Shown piece after piece: positions 45,298 through 57,312 of a stretch of DNA of 64,000 bases. The translations under genes and the position numbers were made by a program. The notes under the pieces were generated by a model. It worked only from the letters and a program-made list of their open reading frames with translations. It was not told the origin of the DNA and ran no database searches. Source of the DNA: Prinsepia uniflora (taxonomy: Eukaryota > Streptophyta > Magnoliopsida > Rosales > Rosaceae). Position 1 is the stretch's first letter; each line of letters starts with the position of its first letter. The DNA is taken from contig CM064872.1 of NCBI GenBank assembly GCA_032719365.1, forward strand, positions 53,558,891-53,622,890, in the 5' to 3' direction.

Positions 45298-48200
45298 TGT
45301 AACGGCCCGTCCCGGGAATTAGGGCTAAGACAGTGATTAGTACAAGATTAGTGAGCTTAAGCGGGGGTTAGTTGGTCCCGATAAGGTCGTTAGCCTAGAA
45401 TGACGATTTTGCCCCTAGTTTGGGTAAAAAATTGACTTTTAGTTCGGGCGGTCAATTGGATTTTGACCGATGACCAGGACGTAGTTTATGACGTCACGAA
45501 TCCGTAGGCAGGTGGAACGCCCGATTCTGACATCCAAGGAGGAAGTTATGATGTTCGGAAGGTTGAGGGCATAATCGTAATTTGTCTAAACTAAGGGGAA
45601 AAGTTGACTTTTTGGACGATCGGGTTTTGACACGTTGACCTAGGACTGTTAGCTAGATCTCATCATCCTGAGTTCGATGACAGGCGGCACGTATTCATCG
45701 GACTTACGATGTGTGAGTTACGGGTCTAGGAAATTAGTGGCACAATCGTAATTTTGGGGTTCAAGAAGGAGCATTTTGGTCTTTTGCACTTGGGATTTGT
45801 GCAACAGAGAGGGACAAATGGAGGGATGAGATTGAGCCACTTGTGAGAGGAAAAGGGAGGATGGTGACACGTGTAGGGGTTCTGGTTGGTTCTAGGTTTG
45901 TACACGGTCCCAATTATTTGGGGTAATCGTGCAGGTATGTGTTCGAAGAACAGAAAACAGAGGGGGAGATTGAGAGGGAATTGAGAGGTGATCATGAGTG
46001 TTGGAGTGTTTTGGTGAGGGGGTGAGTGACCAGAGCCTGTGGGAGAGTTAGGGAGAAGGTTAGGAGGTGCGGTGGTGGTGTGTGTGTGAGTTGTGAGTCA
46101 CGGGAAAATCAGAGGAAACAGAGAAGAGGTGAGGAGTTTTGGGTGGTGGTGCTGCCGTGTTCGATCAATCGAAGCTGCTGGTGGTGTTTAGAGATAGGAG
46201 TGGAGCCTTAGGAACCTAGTGGATACGGCGGAGCTCACGGTGGAGAGCAGGACACAGGTAATTTCTTTACTTTCCTCTCTGTGCTCTGTTTTGCCGTTTA
46301 GGTTCAGACGCCAAGTCGTGGCTTTTGGGGTTGAATCGAGGAGTCTAATGAGGTCTGGGGGACTCAGTAGGGTCCTAGGTAGCTGCTGGTTGTGCAGCCG
46401 TGACGGAGGAGTGCACGGCGGAGGCTAGAACGACGGAGAGTATCCTGTGTGCTCTGTTTTATTCGTTTTGCTTTAACGTTGAGTCGTGGGTTTTGAGTAC
46501 GAATCGACGGTTTTGGTGAGTTGGGTGAGGTTCATGAAGGTCCTAGGAACCGTCTACGGTGGTTGCCGTGACGGGGGAAGACCTGGTTGGCCGGGAGGAA
46601 GAACAGGGGACTGGTTCTAATTTTGTTCGAGTTTGAGTCGAGGATTTAGAGGCTGAGTCGAGGTGTTTGGGGTAAGGGGAATGGATAGCTTAGGACAGGA
46701 CGAAGAGGATGGTGAAGAGAGGAGTTGATTTGGCGCAGGCACGGCGAATAACCGGTCACGCCGGTTCTAGTTGCAGGGACTGTTTCGAACCGGGTCGACC
46801 AGAGGTTGCTGGTGACACTGTAGCTGGCGCGTAAGGGCCACACGCAGCCACTTTGGGCAGTGCGTGGGGGCGCGTGCGGCGGCGGTTGGGGAAATGGTCA
46901 ACATGGTTTTTGGTCTAGGTGTTTTGACGAGTCCATTGGAATTGGTTTCGGATTGTTCGGACGTCGAATCAAAGTAGTTCCGCGAGGGTGAAGGTTTAGG
47001 GTTCCGGTTCGTTACGTTTAGGACCCGGGGATTTTTGGGGAAAATTAGGTGGACTTTCATAGATGTGTTAGTAACGTACTTTGGCGGTTGTTGACAGGAT
47101 TGGGACTTCCCGAGGAAGCTGAGGATCGCACGGGACGCGATTGACACGCACGCAAGTTGTGAATGGACTGTTTGTTTTCTAACTAAGCATGCATAACTGT
47201 TTTATTTATTTAATTATGTTTTAAACATGTTTTTGTTCTTTCGCTATATGTTTTCATGAATTCTATTTCTATGCCCTACTATATGAAATTACGCTTTATA
47301 TAACTGATCGGATTTGCACGTATTTCGAGAAGAATGATTTTGTGATGTTTTTGAGTATGGTTTTGAATATGTGTTATACGCATTCTGTTTAATTGAGATT
47401 TGTGGAATGATTTGAGGTTGGAAGCGAAATTCGGGAGGAAGTTCCCTTTTAATTAAATATGATTTCGGTTTTTGGAAGCTTTCCGGTTTGGTTTTGATTT
47501 CCGGATTTTGATGGTTTTCCTTATATATGAAATGGTTTTGAGTTTAAAGACTCGGATTGATTTACGGGGGGAAGGGCCCTGGATTGATGATTTGAGTTTA
47601 AAGACTCGGTATGGATTTGAGTTTAAAGACTCGTTGATATTGATACCCCCGAGGCCTGTGATTGTGTTTTGAGTTTAAAGACTCGTTGATATCTCGGGAA
47701 GGCCTGGCTATTGCGCATTGTGTTTTGAGTTTAAAGACTCGAGCGCATTTGAGATCCAGTAAATGTGTATGATTGATGTTTTTCACTGGTTTTCGAATAT
47801 TTGGGCTGTGACCCGAATAACTTGGTTTTATGGCTTTAAGGCCAAGTGCCTGGACTTTGGTTTTGATTTCTGGTGATTTCTGCATGTGGTTTCATTTCGT
47901 ACTACTGTTATTCTCAATTACTTGGTTACGCGTGCATGTTTTCAAATGGAGGGTGTAACCCTGGTTTCTTTTTCATAAAGGGTTTTATAACTCCTTATTT
48001 TTGGTCCACTCACATTTTTAATGTTTTTAACACCCTCCAGGTCGTGGAACTAGCGCGGGGTTTCGGTGTCGAGGCAGCGTCTGAGGCATAGAAGTCACGA
48101 GAACGATTCCAGAGTGTTTTAAAATTTTCCGTAGTGCGTGTACTCTTTGTATCGGTTTTCTTTCTTTTGTATTTAGTACTATGCTCTGTAAATTTTAACT

Positions 48201-48329
48201 TCGGGATGTTTTACAGTTCTTCTGCGTCTGACGGTGTATTTTAGTGATTTGCTTGATGTTGTGTCGGGGTGTCAGACGGGAGCAGGATTTACCTCGGTTT
48301 TCGGGGTGAAACCAGGGTGGGTCCTGACA
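45298..48329 (+). mobile_element. Large solo LTR (element G) inside the MULE left TIR
   Basis: 3032 bp starting TGTAACGGCCCGTCCCGG and ending GTGGGTCCTGACA. Flanks are ATCAG (45293-45297) and ATCGG (48330-48334), a 4 of 5 match. Joining the flanks recreates the MULE TIR sequence seen at the other end, which supports the borders. It is a member of the same family as A and B. It carries a GAGTTTAAAGACTCG array (47540-47741), a GCGCGTG island (46828-46885) and no coding capacity. Confidence 0.82.
47540..47741 (+). repeat. Array of five GAGTTTAAAGACTCG units in element G
   Basis: Identical 15-bp units at 47540, 47594, 47619, 47671 and 47727, irregularly spaced, each usually preceded by TT(T). 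Homologous in position to the array in element B. Confidence 0.85.
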
Positions 48330-48372
48330 ATCGGCCACTGAAGTGGCAACATTAACCCATCAGGGTTAAATT

Positions 48373-48997
48373 GGTCATCTGCAGGACCCCAACCAACAGC
48401 TGTGATTTCACCAGCAATAACTCTTCGTTGTTACGCTGCTGCTGCTCTGGCAACTCCAATCTGCGACGACATTTGCTCGTCAAGCTCGCCGAGCTCTACG
48501 CCTCACTACTCTCCCTCAACTCACCCGCCGAGTCACCACCCAACTCAAACGACACCGTCGTCGCACCACCTCTCATTTTCCCGCCCAGTTTTCTCCGTTT
48601 CCTAGCCACCATTTCGGAGCTCCCTTTATCCGAGTCGGACTCCGATTGCCCGACCCCTGTCCTAGACGGTTCAACCGATTGGCGGGGAGAGGATCCGGTT
48701 CAACTACGATGCGATCTTTTGGACCGGGTTTGTTATCCTAATCCAGGTTTTTGGAGCAGGTCGAATTGGAGCCGTTCACCGACTGGCTCTCCTGGACCAG
48801 CCAATCGGAGACGTCGTAGCGATGGAGTTCTTGACGGAGCTGTGCGACGCGGATTTCTCGGAGGTTGTCCAGCCAGGGAATATTGACAGGATCGTGGCGG
48901 CGGTCCGATGGCGGGGAAAGGTCATCTTTGTGTTTTGGTTGTTGGGAGTTGAAACGACGGCGGAGGTCGTGGTACTTGCGCTTGCAGGCTCAGTGAA
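48373..48997 (+). pseudogene. GC-rich captured gene segment in the MULE
   Basis: A plus-strand frame (48371-48886) encodes RRHLLVKLAELYASLLS, then PPSFLRFLATISELPL and LRCDLLDRVCYPNPGF. A second frame (48822-49097) begins MEFLTELCDADFSEVV and continues GNIDRIVAAVRWRGKV. The two overlap out of frame, so the original coding sequence seems to have suffered an indel near 48745-48820. Composition is that of a host first exon. I do not recognise the parent gene. Typical Pack-MULE cargo, orientation toward ECHIDNA. Confidence 0.6.
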
Positions 48998-49248
48998 CAT
49001 TAACTGTAGGGTTAATGTTGGCACCTCAGTGGCTGATGTGGAGGCCACATCAATTTTTTCATTAATTTGTAGATGCTTAGGTGTACAAATTGACTAATTT
49101 AATCCTGATTTTAACCTCTCAGAAAAAGATCAAATTGGATCGAGAATGGAGATTCGGGGTGCATCTTGACACAAAAAATAGTTTGGGGTGCATTTTGAAA
49201 CTAACATGGTGGTACAGGTCCCATTTTGGATAAAAAGCCTAAAAATAA

Positions 49249-49375
49249 AACGAGGGAGCTCACAAATTCTTCTTCAGAGTTGAGACGGGGGGATCTGTTT
49301 ATCTTGGGTTATGTTCATCCCCGTAAACCCCGACTAATAGTTCAATTCTTCCTCCCAAAGGCCTCACCCGAAGAA
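49249..49375 (+). promoter_or_regulatory. Residual proximal promoter / 5' UTR of ECHIDNA
   Basis: Only 127 bp separate the MULE target duplication from the ATG. The stretch has no TATA box and looks like 5' UTR (AACGAGGGAGCTCACAAATT onward). Core promoter elements would therefore have to lie in the MULE, or the start site is TATA-less. Inference only. Confidence 0.45.
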
Positions 49376-52076
49376 ATGGATCTCAGCCAGGTGAGTTGAC
49401 TCTGTTCCTCGTCCATCTCTCTTCAATTTCTTGCTTACTATATCAGATCCGCAAGTTAGACTCAAGATTAGCACGCACCTTTGATGCTTCTCTGATTTCT
49501 GTTCCATTTATGGGTTCCATGTGCCGGATCTTGCGTATGGGTTTTGGTTATTGATAGGTGTTAAGCTTGCCTCGTGTTTGATTGGTGGGTCAATCATGGG
49601 AAATTATTAGAAAATTAACAAACAATTCATTAAGGAATCTTGTATTCTATATATTGTTGACGGAAAATTGGAAAGGATAACTATTGGACTTCTCTATACA
49701 ATATGCCATATGTACCTTTTGTTTCTGCAATTTTTCTTTGATTAAGTTTTACCCTTATTACGGTCTACGCTGAATGCTAGATCTGTTTTCAGATTTTCAT
49801 TAGGTAGATGTTGTTGAAATGATTTCAGCTTAGTTGTTTGTTTATTTGAGGAAAAAATTGTGCAAGCGAAGAGGATATTAAGTAATCATCCATTCATCCA
49901 TTATGAATCCTTGAATCTGTAAAACTTAAATTTTTATTAATTTATTTATTTATTCTTGACAACCTGTACGTAGCTTAGTGGTCTGCCATTGTGCAGGTAC
50001 TTTAGTTCTAATCTTCCCTTTTAGGATTGAAAACTAAACCCAATTTTTGAATATGAAAGATTTATTATAAGAAACAAAAGATTCGAAGTAAAACTTCTTC
50101 TTTTTTTGTTCGGATGAATTTGAGGGCCCATTATGTCATAGTAGTTGCTTAGTAAGGAAGGAGTTGTTTTGAACCTATTCATGTGTTCAAATGCGTTTCG
50201 ATAATTTTTTGGCCGCCTTTTGCATTGTTGTTTCTGTCTATAATTCTACTCTATTTTCCTGTGCAGCCACAGGGGGAAAACTATGCCAACCCAAGAACAT
50301 GTTTCTTTCATGTTCTTTTCAAGGTTTAGTATGCATGATTTTCTTGTTTAGTGTTTCTTAAATTGTTAATTATGGATGTGGTGCCTCCTTTACCATGTAA
50401 CATTATGTTCCTTCTCTTCCACAGGCTGGAGCACTGGCTTTTTACATACTATCTGCCCTCTTTTTTGATAACTTTGTCATCATTTTTGTTGTGACTGTTC
50501 TTCTTGCCGCTCTTGATTTCTGGGTAGTTAAGAATGTGAGTGGACGCATATTAGTTGGTTTAAGGTGGTGGAATGAAATAAATGATCTTGGTGAGAGTGT
50601 GTGGAAATTTGAATGCCTTGACCAGGAGGTTAGTATTGCCATTACCAAAAAAAATTTATTATCAGTTTCTCTTCCCTTTTTTTACTATGCTTAATGGCTG
50701 AAGATAATCTACTATTTGCTCTGGTACCACTTGATTATCATCAATGCTAATCCTTGTTTGGCTTTAGTCATTGGCCCGGATGAACAAAAAAGATTCATGG
50801 CTCTTCTGGTGGACACTTTACATCACGGTAAGAAAACAGGCTTCTATACAACCTGTTGTCAATCACCAATTTTCTTTTGTACTATATTCTTAAAGATGTG
50901 TAGCAGACACATCATGTGATATATAGGAGTAGATAGCTGACACTTCATGTGATATATACTAATCAATTGTGTACGTTAGGTTATAGCAGTAGATATTACA
51001 AGTGTTGGGTTACTTAAGTGTTTATAAGAAGGTGAATCCATTTTGCAGTCAAAGATGATATCTATAATATTTAAAATTGAAAAGCATATAAAGTTTGTAG
51101 AATGCTCTTGTTTGGTTTCATGTACTTGTTTTGGAAGATCTTTATGTGCGTGTTCTTGTGCGTGTATCTGTTGTGTACTTGTAGTTTTGAAGTCTTAGCT
51201 GTTTTAATATCTCAAGTTGCTGTTTTTCATTTTTTGGCAGGCTGTTGCATGGATTGTGCTTGGAATATTTTCTCTAATAAAGTTTCAGGCAGATTACCTC
51301 CTTGTTGTTGGAGTTTGTTTGACCCTCAGCGTTGCTAATATTGTTGGCTTTACCAAATGCCGCAAAGGTAGGGAAGCATTGACTTGACTTTGTCGTTGGA
51401 TATTTGGTTATATAACACGTTTTCTGTGTCATTGGGCCTGCTTAAACTCCCATATTAGATCTTCTGACATTGCATTCTATCAGTTATTGTAGTGATAATT
51501 GAAATTTGATACACTGAACCCAAACATAAAAATCAAGGATGTAGCGAACCCACAAGAACAATAAAATGTTTTTACAACTGTTAGTTCATTGCAAATTTTG
51601 CAATGAACATAGTAAAAAAGGGGAGAGATTTATGTTATAGATATGGAAGATTATGTACAACTGTTAGCTCATTGCAAATTTTGCAATGGGAGTGACTGCC
51701 CCAACTGAGCGTATGTTGGGTCCACCCCTTTCTTCTTAGGTTGCTGCTCACATAAAATTTTCACTTGGTAATATACCACAATAGATTCATATCTGTTGGT
51801 AAATAGGGTGCCTTGTTAATTGCGGTGAAGTTTTTTTCACTCATCAACTAATTTTTTTTTCCTTCTGTATTTTATTTATTTTATTTGTATGTATTAAAAG
51901 CCTTCCTCTTTTCTGTGTACTTGTGGTATGTGATGGGATATTTCGATTTCTTTTATGTAATTAAAAACACTTTGATGATCCTTTCAGATGCAAAAAAGCA
52001 GATCCAACAATTCGCATCTCAAACCATTGCTTCGCGGTTCTCATCCACGATACAATCAGCATTCAGTGTTGTCTGA
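49376..52076 (+). CDS. ECH: ECHIDNA, trans-Golgi TVP23-family membrane protein
   Basis: Six coding exons with GT-AG introns: 49376-49390, 50267-50323, 50425-50628, 50768-50827, 51241-51367, 51988-52076 (TGA 52074-52076). They total 552 nt and 183 residues, the family length in plants (about 185). The protein starts MDLSQ and contains ENYANPRTCFFHVLFK, FWVVKNVSGRILVGLRWWNE and ARMNKKDSWLFWWTLY, near-identical to Arabidopsis ECHIDNA from memory. Four hydrophobic segments are expected at about residues 26-41, 42-60, 105-128 and 132-150. ECHIDNA acts at the trans-Golgi network with YIP4 proteins in secretion of cell-wall polysaccharide and auxin carriers, and is needed for cell elongation. All frames are intact and all splice sites canonical, so it is probably functional. 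Transposons occupy the upstream region to within 136 bp. Confidence 0.96.
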
Positions 52077-52270
52077 GGCATGCATGCAGGAAGATAGAAT
52101 AATTTGGAAGAAATGAACTTGTGTAAGAGCGTGTACATGATCACCATATTGAAGGGCAGTGGCCTGGCTTCTTATTGAGGTTTCGACATTGGTAGCGATA
52201 CAAATATTGCAGATTAGGAAGTTTTTGTAATTTCTATGTTTTGTATGATATATATACAGGGTGATTCAAA
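52077..52270 (+). other. Probable ECHIDNA 3' UTR
   Basis: AT-rich sequence after the stop. TTTGTAATTTCTATGTTTTG near 52230 is the sort of sequence near which plant transcripts are polyadenylated. The exact end cannot be read. Confidence 0.4.
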
Positions 52271-53086
52271 ATTGGACGGATGACTTGCGTTTTCTAATCA
52301 GAGTTTGTAAGATAAAACTCTCCATATTTGTAAAGAGTCAAACTTGTGTTTCAACTAAAAAGTGCGAGCCTTATAATTTCCTTGAGATTTGATGAACGGA
52401 GAGAAACCTTTGGAAGAAGAAAATGGCGGACAGAGGCAAAGGGCCTATTTGGCCCCCTGTTGTCGTTCTTGGTTTTATCATTAAATCTTCTATGATGGTT
52501 ACTCATTAGAATCATATTTGTTCTATGATCTTACTTCTCTTCGATACTGCCCATGACACGTTTCCCTATACCCATTTTATATGACAGATTACTTTTGATT
52601 ACAACCACCAGTTGCAATCATTGAGTGTTGTTGGAGGCAGTTGGGGGAGGTTCTGTGGCGATTGTTGCCAGTTAGAGGAAATTGAGGGTAATTGTTTTTT
52701 TGGGCCCAAAATTTCAGGAATTTTTGTAACATTCTTATTTTTACAGTTAACTATTATTTTTATTATTTATTATTAATTTTTTAATTTATTTATTCTTAAT
52801 TTTATCAGCTGGGATCTCCTATTCTTGTTCCCCTTGCCTCCGCTTCTCTTAATTTTGAGTTGCTTCTTGTCTTTTACTTATCACTTTATGTAGGTGGTTT
52901 AATGTAACCCATGAATTAATTATTTCACTGCAAGCTAGTACTTTGCTATTGATCCACACAACTCTCTTATATTTCTGGTTACTAACCCTTTCATCACTTG
53001 GCTTTGTAGATCATAGCTAGCACTTGACGGTCGAACCAAGCTACTTCTTTGCTCACCATTGCTATTTGTTGCATTCATTATCTTTC

Positions 53087-53392
53087 GACTAGGTTTTTAT
53101 CCCAAAAAGTTTTTCCTAGTATGGTTTTTTATTGAGACAACATTACAAGTTTTATCTTTCACTCTTCAATGAGGATATTTGTACTTGCTAAAACAACATT
53201 TAATTAGTGGTAGGATTTTTTTTTGTATTTTATTGCCCTTATGAACATATTCAAGCTGCAGATATTTTTAAGATTTTGCTATTGTTCCTGATGTGTTCAT
53301 CAATGAATCTTTGATAGACTAAATATCTATCGGTACATCTTTAGATGTTTTCAATAAAATGTCTCTTCTGACCAAAAAAAAAAACTCTCGGT
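53087..53392 (+). repeat. Retroelement-like 3' tail, copy 1
   Basis: Contains GACTAGGTTTTTATCCC, then TTTTTCCTAGTATGG, ends TTCAATAAAATGTCTCTTC and then an A-run (about 53381-53391). A polyadenylated-looking end suggests a retroposed element (LINE-like) or its 3' UTR. A diverged copy lies at 55706-55990. Confidence 0.45.
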
Positions 53393-54218
53393 GATGTCTC
53401 CTTTCTACTTTTTAATTTTTTTAACGCACGCGATTATTCAACAACTCTCTTTTCATCACAAGCCCTGCCACTCTTGACCGGATCTTCTATAATTTGAGAA
53501 GCCTTAGTGTGTGGGGCTTGAAAGAAACACTACTATTTGTTGATAGGGAACGATTTCAAAATGTGCTTTTATTTAATATGTTGTGTTAATTTGTACTAAC
53601 TGTTTGAGTTAGATGGATTATTTGTTTATCAAAGAAATAAATTATGTATCGACACCACTATGGGAACAATATTACAAGGAAAGACTGTTTGAGATGCTCC
53701 CTGTAGTAAGTATTGATGCCATAAGTTGTCTTCTCAGCATTTCTGGTTCATTGTTCAATCTTCAAGTAAAGACAGATCCCTAGCAAATTCGCATGTGCCA
53801 AGAGGCTAATATATTAATTTTTTCGTCACATCCCTTACCAAATTGGATGTTTTCTCTCCGACCGATGCCCAAAATCGCCCAAAACTGACGCCCAAAACCA
53901 TCCATAACCGCCCAAAACCGCCCACAATTCTTCTTAAGGCTCAGAGATTATCGACATTGCCTCCAATTGTCATGCAGTGGCTTTCTTGAATCTGGCTTCT
54001 TTTGCAGGCATTGATTTTGTATGCTAATCAATCTTCTTGCAGGATTTTCACTTAACCGCCGTCGTTTATTCCCTTATTCATTTTTATATGCATATATTCT
54101 TTTGTGGATATTAAAATGCATGCAGGATCAAGGAGTTCATCCTCTCATCCTCTCAAGTCACACCCACTAACTATAATTTCTTGGATTGGCCTAATGTTAT
54201 TTCAATGGATATATCATC

Positions 54219-54284
54219 CAGGTAATGTTAACAATCAAGTGCATAAGTCCCCAGGTAATGTTAACAATCAAGTGCATAAGTCCC
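54219..54284. repeat. 33-bp tandem duplication
   Basis: CAGGTAATGTTAACAATCAA and the next 13 bases occur twice in direct succession without change. Confidence 0.9.
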
Positions 54285-55705
54285 TATTGGCCAGTTTTCT
54301 GTTTTATCACGTTGTGGTTGTGGATATGGTTGTGAATTAATGTTGCATAATCTATTTTCAACATTACATGCAGATTTTAGTACACCCACGTTTCTAATTA
54401 CATTATTTTGTTCCATGTCTACCTAACATTTGATTTCGATTCTTTGATGCTCTCTTTCCTCACCAGTGGTCGCGATTGGTGTTACTCGTGGGCGATGGTG
54501 GAGGGTGTTGTTGGGGCAAATGTTGGTGGTGATGTGAGCGATGAATTTCTATGGGTGCTGTTGGTAGTGACCCGTAATTTTAAATTTTAAGTTTATAAAT
54601 TTTTTTCGAATCCTTGGTTTAGAACTTTTTGTTTGAATTTTAAGATTTCAAACAAGTGATTTCTCTAGTGAGACAATCTTCGTAATATCCATTTGTTGGA
54701 CGTTGTCTTTGTTCTTGGTTTGTCCTTGTGGTGGAAGGATTTTTGGTCCTCGTTCTTGGCTTGTCCTTGTGTTGGATTTTTTTTACAGACATTGTATTTC
54801 GCGATCGGTCGCAATTGACATTTGAAGGTGATTCCACAACAATTAAAGGCGGTTATCAGTGCGATTGATGGCAGTTACTTTGCCGCCACTAATCTCACGG
54901 ATCACTTTTTTATTCCTCCTTCTGTTATCTTTTTTTACCTTTGTTTTCCCTAGTCCTATAAGGTTGAAAAAGACCTAGTAGGTTTTTTCCTGTCAATTTG
55001 TACCAACAGGGTCTGCATCATGCTTGATCAAACTGACCCAGTTGTTATTTTTGTGGTTTTTGGCGTCACTTTGTCTATCCTCACTTTGCTTTCTTTTTCC
55101 ATACTACTCTTTTCCATTCACCCCCTTTCCTTTAAATTTCTTAGCATGATGGTCTTCAGTTTCATGTATTATTCTGCTATCCATTTTTTAATTTTACTTT
55201 CTTAGGTGTTAGTGAGTCTTCTTTTTTAGGTTCTTTTGTTTTGCTTCTAGGTGGTTTTTACAGTGCTTAATACTCTTAAGAATTTCTTTTTCCACTTAGC
55301 TTTATTCAAGTTTTGTTTATCTTTTTATCTACTTTGATTGTGGAGTGCTTGTGTCCTCATTTGATTTCCCGGTTGGAAATGGTTTAGTTGGTTTTCTACC
55401 CTGAGGGCTAACAAAGAATCGAGTTTTTTTGTTTTTAATTTTATTTTTGTTTTGTTTGTTTTGGATTTTGTTATTTTCTTTTTTTTTTTCCGAATTTTTC
55501 GTCCAAATGTGGTCTTTCTTTAAACAGCTTAATGTAGCTTTCGATTCATTTGTATTCCATTATATCAATAAGTCAACCTCTTATCCCATCTCAGGTACTA
55601 ACATTTCCTCTTTTCAGCTCCATAGTTACATGACTCTTCACCCTTAATGACAGGATCATTTCCAACATTCATCTTTTCTCTGCTGATAGTTGCACTCTTT
55701 TCCTT

Positions 55706-55990
55706 CGACTAAATTTTTATCCCAAAAGATTTTTCCTAGAAAGAGTTTTTAACGAGACAACACCTATAGCTTTATCATTTGCCTCGTTTGAGGACACATG
55801 TATTGCTAGTATACTACTTAACGAGTAGTCGTCACTTTTTTTGTAATTTTATTACTCGTAAATCATTTTAGACGGCAAGTCTCTTTGATTGTGCTATTAT
55901 TCATGGCGATCACGTTTTCAGTTCATAATAGATTACACACATATCTATTATACTATTTATATATGTTTCAATAAAACATCTCTACTATTA
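55706..55990 (+). repeat. Retroelement-like 3' tail, copy 2
   Basis: Matches copy 1 in order: CGACTAAATTTTTATCCC, TTTTTCCTAGAAAGAG, and an end near TTTCAATAAAACATCTCT. No A-run follows directly. Confidence 0.4.
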
Positions 55991-57106
55991 ATAAATAAAC
56001 AAATTATGTATCGACCAAAATAAAATAAAATAAAATCAGGCCTCTAATATTCTACCTAATAAAAATATCTATTATAATATATTGATCGAATTATATTATA
56101 CTATGCTCCCGTAAAAAAAAATTAATATAGCTTTACGCCATAAATCCTCAGCCGACGAGAGAGGGAAAGGGAGGGAGGGAAGGAAGGTGCCCGACAACCC
56201 TTAACGACGACGATGGGGGCTAGTGATGCCTGACAATTTTTTCTTTTTAATTTTTAATTTGAATTTATTTTCAAATGAGTTCTGAAGTGACATTTAGGGT
56301 AGCATTTGAAAAACAAAGGTCAAAAGTCACTTTTATTTTCTTTAGTGTATTTTATTTTTCATTTGTTTATATAATTTCAATTTAACTGATTTTAACCTTA
56401 TAATTTCATACTCATACTAATTTAAGGATACATCTAAAATTTCATCAAATTAATTAATGAAATAAGAACGTGCTCATTATATAAAAAGATATTTCATCTA
56501 TGTTAGATTTATATATCGTTTATTTTCTTTTTCATGCTCGTGTGTCATATTTTAATATTAGTTTCACCAGGTAAATTACAATATGGTTTTCGAGCATCAA
56601 AAAGTAGGAAAACTAAAAAAAAAAAAAAAAAGAAGAATATGTAATTGTATTCTAAAAAAAAAGATATATGACTTATGGGGAAAATATTCTTTTAAAAGTG
56701 AAGTATAAGAACATTTCGTTAAATAATTGGATGAAAATTTGTATGTTTCATTAAATTCTAAATTTGAAACTATAAGGTTAAAATACATTTTATAAATTGA
56801 AACTATATGAACTAGAATGGGTAATTGAGAAAATTACAGGGACACAAAATAATCAAAAAACAAACCCAATTGTATAAACAAAAAAGAAGATATTTCAAAT
56901 TAAAAATGGAATGTACAAAAATTAGTATTACTTTTCTGATGGTATTCCTATCGACACCCATGCGCAGTAAAAGTTCTCAAGTCTAACATTCGTAAAAGAT
57001 TAGATTGATATCCAGGATCTTCACCCTTTCAAAATATCCTTATACAAAAAAAAAAAAGATAAAAAAACATGCAGCCACTGTATATCCCTGAACCCAACAA
57101 GCTGCA

Positions 57107-57277
57107 TGACAAGACCCATCTCAATCCTCCGGTAATCATAAGGGAATGTGTCCTACTCTCGTCTGACAATCGTACTCAAAATACCGAAAATACCCTTTAT
57201 GGGTCCAATTATAAACATGCAGAGTACGCTACTACATTGTCAGACAAGGGACAAGTATCTATCATACATGATCGAGC

Positions 57278-57312
<35 letters not shown>

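Larger units (their letters stand above)
45117..49239. mobile_element. Mutator-like element (Pack-MULE structure)
   Basis: Terminal inverted repeats begin GGCTTTTTATCCAAAATG at both ends. The left TIR is 45117-45297, continuing at 48330-48372 after an inserted LTR; the right TIR is about 48998-49239. Perfect 9-bp target duplications TAAAAATAA flank it (45108-45116, 49240-49248), diagnostic for Mutator-type insertion. The interior (48373-48997) is GC-rich, unlike the surroundings, with no transposase. That fits a non-autonomous MULE carrying captured host sequence. Its right end is 136 bp from the ECHIDNA ATG, so it lies in the promoter or 5' UTR region. Confidence 0.88.
52271..57106. other. 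Gene-poor stretch right of ECHIDNA
   Basis: No supported gene. Seen here: two diverged copies of a repeat (53087-53392, 55706-55990); a CCCAAAA/CCGCCC-rich low-complexity block at about 53868-53930; a 33-bp tandem duplication at 54219-54284; T-rich frames at 54900-55650 that resemble no protein; a GGGAGGGAAGGAAGG purine tract near 56165-56190; and a poly-A run near 56617. Confidence 0.5.

Noticed and set aside
46026..46428. Two plus-strand frames in element G
   Set aside because: Low-complexity Gly/Arg/Val-rich translation inside a non-coding LTR; not shared as protein with other members.
54104..54590. Small frames at 54104-54340 and 54408-54590
   Set aside because: The first spans the 33-bp tandem duplication and the second is Gly/Val-rich low complexity; no homology seen.
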